Of a stretch of DNA of 64,000 bases, positions 57,598 through 64,000 are shown in pieces (within the stretch, counting starts at the first letter, position 1; each line of letters starts with the position of its first letter). The DNA comes from Capsicum annuum (taxonomy: Eukaryota > Streptophyta > Magnoliopsida > Solanales > Solanaceae). The notes under the pieces are model-generated. The model did not search any database, was not told where the DNA came from, and saw only the letters and a list, made by a program, of their open reading frames with translations. The translations under genes and the position numbers were made by a program. Where the stretch lies: the NCBI RefSeq assembly GCF_002878395.1, contig NW_025825704.1:1426650-1490649 (forward strand), in the 5' to 3' direction.

Positions 57598-59843
57598 TGT
57601 CACAACTCGAACCAGGGCCTGACCGTGACAGGTATCTCAAGTCCCACGTGGACCGGAGATCACCGCCTGCGCCTAACCAACCAAACACACCACACACCAA
57701 GGTCGGATGAATTCCAACCATATAACAAGATAGCATACTATAGCCTAAGAAAGTTTTAAATGCATATCCATAACCAACCACCACCGATCGGCCAAAAGAC
57801 CGACTGGCACCGCCCAATAGCCTCAGTAATCTAAAAAAACCTTCCAAATAATGATCCAAAACTGAATATCAATAAAGTGTCGGGACATGCGCCCGATAAT
57901 AGCCAAAAATAAGTCTAAGACATAAGAGGAACAAAAAATGAATTGAAGACTTCCGATGTATGGAAGCTCATCACTTCAATGTCAATGAATGAGCTGATCT
58001 CGAATCCTAATTACTGAGCAAGAGAAGTAGAAGTATGGTCAATCGTTGCATCATATGGGAATACAATGTTCGAAGATGGTTAGCGGGGTGAATGCTAGCA
58101 TTTAACTCAGGAATAAGGATAACATAATGACATGATCAACAGTTTAACATTATTCAAAAACCAATGCACATAATCAAATACATATACATATACATATATA
58201 TATGTGTATATATATATGTGTGTGTGTGTATGTATGTATATATATCATATGCCGAGATAGGGAACAAGGCTTAACATGCTTGTCAAAACTTTTAGCCTGG
58301 ATTGTGTAGCTCAATCTTCATATAATAGTACCCACGTGCTACATGAGCCCCAGATCTTATCCCTTGGTCGGGCCCCAGTGCGTGTAGCTACACGAAATGG
58401 AGAATAATATCATATATATGAACACGGAGGACTCGAACCTCCCAACATATACCAAGGTCACTTAAGCGCCCAATCATATAATGATTTACGGGGAACTCAA
58501 ACCTCCCTAATCATGAAATAATAATGAGGGGGACTCGAACCTGCCTGGTCACTTTAACCCCTATGTCTGCAAATGCGATTTTCAGTATTTTTTACTTGGA
58601 CCTTCACTTTCATGACTCAACTACATGACCCTTATTAGAGCCCAATTAAAATAAGTATCACACATTCCCATTTATTTAACCACATTCCACGTCAATACAT
58701 ACATTGTTGGTATCGTCATACCAACTACACTTGTAAGGTAAAAACAACATGCCCAAAATAATTCCCATTAACTTGAAGAAAACTAATCTCTTTGTTCATT
58801 AATACAGGGAGGGAGACACTGACTCCCTTGGATCATTAAATAATATCATTGTGTTTCGAATACCTCTTTATATCATGCAACAATTCATGACTAGTTCAAA
58901 TTTTTGCAAATTCCCACAGTTCTCATAATTAAAACCAATTTCACATTATGGGGTTTGGTACATAACCACTTCAAAAGTCACAAGTTTAGGAAAATCACAA
59001 TTCCCTAGTTCTTTCATTATACCCATGCACCCACAAGTTCATTAAAGCATGAAAATCATATATAAACCATGAGAAGCATTGTTCAATTCATAAATATTCA
59101 AATCCCCCAACCTTTGTTTCAAAACCAACATAAACATTACATGGATAATACTTTAAAACATATGCTTTTACAATATTAACAATGATGGAGAAGTAACATG
59201 TTTGAAATAATAAGATGTATGGAGAGAAGTCACCCTTGAAAGCCCTAATTGATCAACTTCTTAAAAATCCTAAGTGTTCTTGACCTTGAGGATTTGAGAG
59301 TGTTTAGAAGTTACTTTGATGTGTTTATGAGGGATAATGATACCCTAATGGGGTTATAAGACATGGGTTTCAAGTTGGGTAAGAGGAAAAATGTCTAGAA
59401 TGCCCTTAACTTAAAAGCTAAAAAGAAGTCATCTTTGATTATGAGTCAACTATCGACTCGTAACCACTTCTTAAGACTCTTCACCACAAGCCATTACTAG
59501 GGAAATACCACCAAGTCAATATACACTGTTGACCTTACAACTTAGCCACAGGAACCGAAATGGGACCCTACGACTCGTAGGGTCCAGTCGTAGTCAACAC
59601 AGAACCCAAAATGGGACTTACACTGGACATCCTACGATTACACCTAATAATTCATAAAGTATCCTTATAGATCTTAGTGAGACACTAGTACTCTGAGCAA
59701 AATCTCACCACAAACTTACTAGTTGGTTATGACTCATCCCATCAACTCGTTAGGACACCCTATGACTTATAGGGTCCAGTCGTAACTAGGGCAGTAAGTT
59801 TAAACTCAAAAAAATTTTAAGGGACAAAATATGGGGTGTTTCA
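57598..59843 (-). repeat. 3' LTR of element Z
   Basis: Plus-strand edges are TGTCACAACTCGAACC and GGGGTGTTTCA, i.e. on the minus strand TGAAACACCCC...GTGACA. The length of 2,246 bases matches S2 (2,294). Near 59570-59780 it has several repeats of the self-similar words CTACGACTCGTAGGGTCCAGTCG. Confidence 0.87.
58175..58247. repeat. TA/TG microsatellite in Z LTR
   Basis: ACATATACATATACATATATATATGTG, then (TG)n and TATGTATGTATATATAT. It sits at a place comparable to the S2 microsatellite. Confidence 0.85.
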
Positions 59844-59859
59844 ATTCTCACCCACTTGG
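59844..59859 (-). other. Polypurine tract of element Z
   Basis: Minus-strand AAGTGGGTGAGAAT lies directly before the LTR start TGAAACACCCC. Confidence 0.75.
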
Positions 59860-60021
59860 ATTATTCATCCTCGAATGATGGGTCAAGGCAATTACTAGCA
59901 TGATTTGACTCCATATACCTGTACTCTTACCTTTAACAAAGACAGAAAACAAAGATGCCAAGGAAATCACTCTTTCCTTTAACAAAGTCAGAAAACAAAG
60001 ATGTTAGGAGTAACACATACC

Positions 60022-60480
60022 TTAAGAATGATTATCTGAAGCATAAAAAAATAATGGATACTTGGACTTCATGTCTTCTTCGGCTTCCCTAGTAGCCTCT
60101 TCATCCTTGTGGTTCCTCCATAGAACCTTTACCAAAGCTACGTCATTCGTTTGCAACCGATGAACTTGCCGATCCAAAATTTCAATTGGGACTTCATAAT
60201 ATGATAAGGAATCTAAAATAACCACCTCATCTAAAGAAATAAGCATTGAAGGATCACCCACACACTTTCTCAACATCGAAACGTGAAACACTGTATGAAT
60301 GAAGCTCAAACTAGAGGGCAACTCCAATTTATATGCGACATTACCAACCCTCTTCAGCACTAAGTATGGGATAACATATTAGTGACTGATCTTCCCCTTT
60401 TTCTCAAACCGTATTACTCACTTCATGGGAGACACCTTTAAGAACACCTAATCGTCAAACTCAAACTCTAATTCCTTACA
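60022..60480 (-). pseudogene. pol: Element Z chromodomain-like tail
   Basis: 60022-60360 is open: RVGNVAYKLELPSSLSFIHTVFHVSMLRKCVGDPSMLI, then SYYEVPIEILDRQVHRLQTNDVALVKVLWRNHKDEEAT and KSKYPLFF. It is the cleanest copy of this tail in the window, with the DRQV motif intact. The integrase C-terminal strand just upstream (60361-60480) has stops and a frame change. The pattern is that of Tekay/Del chromoviruses. Confidence 0.87.
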
Positions 60481-61330
60481 CGTCACATCCAGTAGGACTT
60501 ATGGTGACTTTGGGAGAATTTAAGCCTATCTCAAATCACCTTCACCTTCTCTATCTCTTGGTGAACCAAATTTGGGCCAAACATCTCAACCTCACCAACT
60601 TCAAACACCCAATGGGAAACCTACACCTCCTACTATACAATGCCCCAAACGAAGCCATCCCAATACTAGAGTGGTAGCTATTATTATACGCATACTCTAT
60701 AAGAGAAAAATGATCAACCCAGCTACCACCATACTCAATCAGACAAGCTTGAGGCATATCTTCCAATGTTTGAATAGTCCTTTATGATTGCCCACCCAAC
60801 TGCGGGTGGAAAGTAGTACCAAGGATCACCTTAGTCCCCAAATATCCCTGAAATGAATGCCAAAAGTGTGATGAGAACCGAGTACCACAATTTGACATGA
60901 TAGAAACCGACACCCCATGAAACTTCACAATCACTTGGAGGAACAACTTTGCATAATCCTCTATCGAACAATTAGTCCTCACTGGCAAGAAGTGAGCAGA
61001 CTTAGTCATCCTATCCACGATGACCCAAATCGAATAAAATTGATTTCGAGATTGAGGAAGACTGGTAATGAAATCCATATTAATTATATCCTATTTCTAC
61101 ACCGGCAGTTCCATCTCTGAGTCATCCCATCGGGCATCAAGTGCTCAACCTTCACTTGTTGCCACACCATGAATTTGGCCACAAAATTGACCACATCTCA
61201 TTTTATATTATTCCACCAATAAATCTCTATAAGATCATGATACATCTTCATCATATCGAGATGAATGGTATAACATGACTCACAAGCCTCATCCAAGATC
61301 CTCTCTATGTAACCCATTACATTAGGAACA
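60481..61330 (-). pseudogene. pol: Element Z integrase, catalytic residues lost
   Basis: MDFITSLPQSRNQFYSIWVIVDRMTKSAHFLPVRTNCSIEDYAKLF (60940-61078) keeps the first Asp. The second Asp block reads SIMSNCGTRFSS (codon 60890-60892), so Asp is Asn and Arg is Cys. The Glu of GQAERTIQ is a stop codon (GGQS-stop-RTIQTLEDM, about 60775-60785). SYHSSIGMASFGALYSRRCRFPIG at 60595-60670 closes the core. The upstream zinc region (KMYHDLIEIYWW, 61215-61260) has its Cys pair scrambled. Confidence 0.88.
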
Positions 61331-62000
61331 CACAATATGCCTTAGTACCTTATGATACCATCACCACTAATCTCAAAAGCTGTAACTTTTTGCTGTCCCA
61401 CAACCTTCTTAATATTTATTAAGATAGGAACCAATACATGCTTCTCCTTTATTTCATCAAAAAGTGATGACTTTGCCACCTCTTGCACGAACACACCATC
61501 GTCCTCAGAGTCCAAGAGATGAACTCCAAGGTTAGCTAAACAGTGAATATCTTTTACCAATTCCAACTTATCCTTGTCCACATGAGCTAGAATCCCCATG
61601 GTTAACCTACTAAGAGAATCAAGGACCATATTAGCTTTACCTGGGTGATAGTGGAGACTCGTGTCGTAGTCTTTCTAAAACTCAAGCCATCTTCTTTTCC
61701 TGCGATTTAACTCCTTTTAGGTGAACATATATTGGAGACTCTTATGACCAGAAAAGATATCTACTTGGACTCCATTCAAACAGTGATGTTAAATCTTTAA
61801 TACGAACACCACAACCAACAACTCTAAGTCATAAGTTGGATAATTCTTTTTATGAACTTTCAACTGCCTTAAAGCACAGGCCACCACCCTACCATTCTGC
61901 ATCAACATATAACCAAGTCCCACACGTGATGCATCGCAATAAACCAAAAATCCATCATGCCTTCTTGAAGAGTCAAAATTGGAGCTAAAGTTAACTTATC
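61331..62000 (-). pseudogene. pol: Element Z RNase H and connection to integrase
   Basis: [45 protein letters not shown] (61835-61960) opens the domain. VDIFSGHKSLQYMFT follows, where family TDHK has become SGHK. KDYDTSLHYHPGKANMVLDSLSRLT closes it at about 61610-61670. The linker 61342-61629 is open and corresponds to LVKDIHCLANLGVHLLDS in the family. Stops in between are few (after HFKI and EF near 61675). Confidence 0.85.
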
Positions 62001-62775
62001 TTTTAGATTCTCAAAAGTATCCTCACAAGCGTTAAACCATAAGAACTTTACATTTTTTGGGTCAACTTAGTCAGTGGGGAAGCTATGGTCGAGAAACTCT
62101 CCACAAATATCTTGTAGTTGCCTGCTAAACCCAAGAAGATTCGAATGTCAATTGGAGTCGTGGAACTTGGCCACTTCATAACCACTGGAACTTTCTACGG
62201 ATCCACCATGATCCCTTTACTAGAAATTACATGACCCAAAAAAGTAACAACCTTCAACCAGAACTTGCACTTTAAAACATAGCATACAATTGTTGATCTT
62301 TGAAGGTTTTTAACATAATAGGGAGGTGATCGGCATGATCCTCCCCGCTTTTGGAATACAACAAAATATCATTTATAAACACGATGATAAACAAATCCAA
62401 AAACTAATGAAAAACCCTATCTATCAAGTCTATAAATACCACCGGGGCATTAGTCAGACCAAAAGACGTGACTAGGAACTTATAATGACCCTACCGAGTT
62501 TGGAAGGAAGTCTTAGGGATATCTACCTCCCTAATCCTTAGCTGATGGTAACCCAACCAAAGATCAATCTGAGAAAAATATCTAGCACCATGAAGATGGT
62601 CAAACAAATCATTAATCCTTGGAACAAGATACTTATTCTTTACCATATCCTTATTCAATTGATGGTAATCTATACACATTCGAAGGGAACCATCCTTCTT
62701 ATACACGAATAAAATAGGAGAACCCCACAGACACACACTAGGATGGATAAAATCCTTTTCAGGAAGGTTTTTTAA
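62001..62775 (-). pseudogene. pol: Element Z reverse transcriptase, YVDD-type motif mutated
   Basis: 62491-62736 is open: [67 protein letters not shown]. After a TAG, GHYKFLVTSFGLTNAPVVFIDLIDRVF follows. The catalytic site reads [17 protein letters not shown], with Asn codon 62371-62373 replacing the first Asp. Beyond 62300 the frame changes repeatedly. Confidence 0.88.
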
Positions 62776-63420
62776 TTACTCCTTAAGCTCTTTCAACTTA
62801 GTCGGACCCATTCTATAAGGAGGGATGGAGATAGGATGAGTGTCTAGAATAAGGTCAATCCTAAAATCAATCTCCCTATCGGGAGGAATACAAGGAAGAT
62901 CATCAAGAAAAACCTCAGGGTATTCATTAACCATGGGAATGGATTTTAAGAAAGGACCCTCAAAGTTAGAATCTTTGACCCAGACCAAATGGTAAAGATA
63001 TCCCTTGGAAATCAATTTCCGAGCTCTAAGGTATGATATTAATCTTTCCTTAGGAACTAGAGAACCTCCTTCCCACTTAATGACTGGCTTATTAAGGAAT
63101 TTAAACATGAACTTATGAGTTTGACAATCTAAGGAGGCATAACACGAGGGCAACCAATCTATCACCATTATGACATAAAAATCAACTATGTCTAACTTTA
63201 TCAGATCTTCCAGAGTTTCTCTACAACCCAAAAGACACCACACAACCCCTATAGACTCTTTTAGTAACCAATAAATCACCCGTAGGGGTAGAAACAAAAA
63301 AAGGATCAGGATACACTCGGGATCGAAACCAAAATATACAACCACAAATGGGGTCACATAAGAAAAAGTAGACCCCAGATTAAGCAAGCAATACACATCA
63401 AGAGAAAAGAGCCGTAACAT
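62776..63420 (-). pseudogene. pol: Element Z aspartic protease and linker, 214-codon open frame
   Basis: The active site reads CLLNLGSTFSYVTPF: the family LLDPGST has become LLNLGST (Asn codon 63379-63381), so the protease would be dead. KLDIVDFYVIMVIDWLPSCYASLDC lies at about 63120-63205, then SYLRARKLISKGYLYHLV, FLDDLPCIPPDREIDFRIDL and YRMGPTKLKELKE toward RT. The centre (RVIYWLLKES..) looks frame-shifted relative to other copies. Confidence 0.87.
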
Positions 63421-64000
63421 ACTAGTGACAACATTGGGAGATGCCTTAGAGTCCTGGAGGGTAGCAGGAGCATATAAGTGATTTTGGCTAGTGCCGGTAT
63501 CAGAAGTAGAAGTAGCACCCTTTGGTATAGGAGCTGATGAAGTGGCATAAGAATATTATTTTCTTCTGGAGCAATCTTAGAAGGATAATCCCTCTACAAA
63601 TGGCCAATCTTTCCATATTTAAAACACCTATTCCTCCCCTCTTCATAAAACTCATGGTACACCTGCCCGCAGAATCTACAAGGAGGATATGATGGAGAGG
63701 ACTGATCCCCACCAGCCTGATATTAGGCACTTTATGCCCTAAACCCATTATTATGTTGAGATAGGGAGAAATAGCCATAGAGTAGGAACCAAAACTCCTT
63801 ATTTTTTCTTAGACCACTTTTCACCATCTCTACCACTCACTGCTGACCCCACCCAGATTAGAAAATCTAAACTTCTTACTCTACCTCTCCCTATCTCTGC
63901 TTGCTTCTTATTTTTTTTCTCAACCTATTGCATATACATAGTAAATATAGAGATATACATATCTTTATTCATCAAGGCAGCCTTACTCTTAAGAATCAAA
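63421..64000 (-). pseudogene. gag: Element Z gag, partial, runs off window
   Basis: The zinc-finger region reads CRFCGQVYHEFYEEGRNRCFKYGKIGHL, a stop, then RDYP at about 63590-63685: two Cys of the CCHC knuckle are Tyr. Beyond 63780 the text is basic and Gln/Lys-rich (KMLLRVRL-like at the edge), as in gag between capsid and knuckle. A Ser/Ala/Thr linker follows the knuckle toward protease. The capsid domain lies outside the window. Confidence 0.75.

Larger units (their letters stand above)
57598..64000 (-). mobile_element. Element Z: Ty3/gypsy chromovirus, 5' end outside window
   Basis: The 3' LTR (57598-59843), polypurine tract, and pol to gag run on the minus strand up to the window edge. 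Its family is that of A and S2 by LTR ends and protein text. The catalytic Asp of protease, of RT and the second Asp of integrase are all Asn. The 5' LTR and primer site lie beyond 64000, so age and target duplication cannot be tested (left flank would be ATTAC, 57593-57597). Confidence 0.9.

Noticed and set aside
57569..57859. 96-codon minus frame at the Z LTR edge
   Set aside because: It crosses the LTR boundary at 57598 and has no domain.
1..64000. tRNA, rRNA or conserved host gene
   Set aside because: I looked for exon-like conserved domains and tRNA-like folds and saw none that I could support; a tRNA or gene-model search would be needed to exclude them fully.

Overview
This 64-kb window looks like repeat-dense plant nuclear DNA. 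The repeat vocabulary (chromovirus LTRs opening TGTAATACCCC or TGTAACGCC, initiator-Met-tRNA primer sites TGGTATCAGAGC, a Transposase_32-like gene) suggests Solanaceae, but that is recall and inference, not proof. I find no host gene, rRNA, tRNA or CRISPR array. Nearly every base belongs to an LTR retrotransposon in some state of decay, and all coding regions carry stops or frameshifts, so they are annotated as pseudogene domains.

Layout. 1-5888: Ty3/gypsy element A (+), its 5' LTR cut by the window edge and its 3' LTR collapsed to 298 bp. 6310-8231: body of a decayed 'putative plant transposon protein' gene (-). 8232-43205: Ty3/gypsy element C (-), opened by two insertions: a 3.95-kb solo LTR S1 (10812-14763) in its 3' spacer, and Ty3/gypsy element E (+, 16597-37674) in its RNase H region. 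E is itself interrupted in its 5' LTR by the complete Ty3/gypsy element F (-, 17829-28418). 43206-43453: probable N-terminus of the transposon-protein gene, split from its body by C. 44640-45290: an Athila-like integrase tail (-). About 46670-49033: a solo LTR S3 (+). 49100-55330: a decayed Ty1/copia element (+) whose gag is split by solo LTR S2 (49559-51852, TSD CCTGG). 55347-55545: TA repeat. 56086-57597: unclassified LTR-like repeat with a minisatellite. 57598-64000: Ty3/gypsy element Z (-), running off the right edge.

The nesting gives relative ages. C was hit by E, and E by F. By-eye LTR divergence over the opening few hundred bases agrees: roughly 15% for C, 9% for E and 6% for F. Target-site duplications support S1 (GTACA), S2 (CCTGG) and F (CTATG) exactly, and E (ACCCA/ACCCC) and C (TCTTG/TCTTC) with one mismatch. 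A, C, E, F and Z all end in the same chromodomain-like tail (EVPIEILDRQV...VKVLWRN), which points to Tekay/Del-type chromoviruses. F is the best preserved: the catalytic motifs of protease, reverse transcriptase and integrase and the gag zinc knuckle all survive, but it has stops and a frameshift.

I found no new molecular system. The interest lies in the nested stratigraphy, in several element-specific lesions (in-frame RT deletion in E, LTR collapse in A, templated duplication in C integrase, loss of catalytic Asp at three enzymes in Z), and in an odd LTR start in C.
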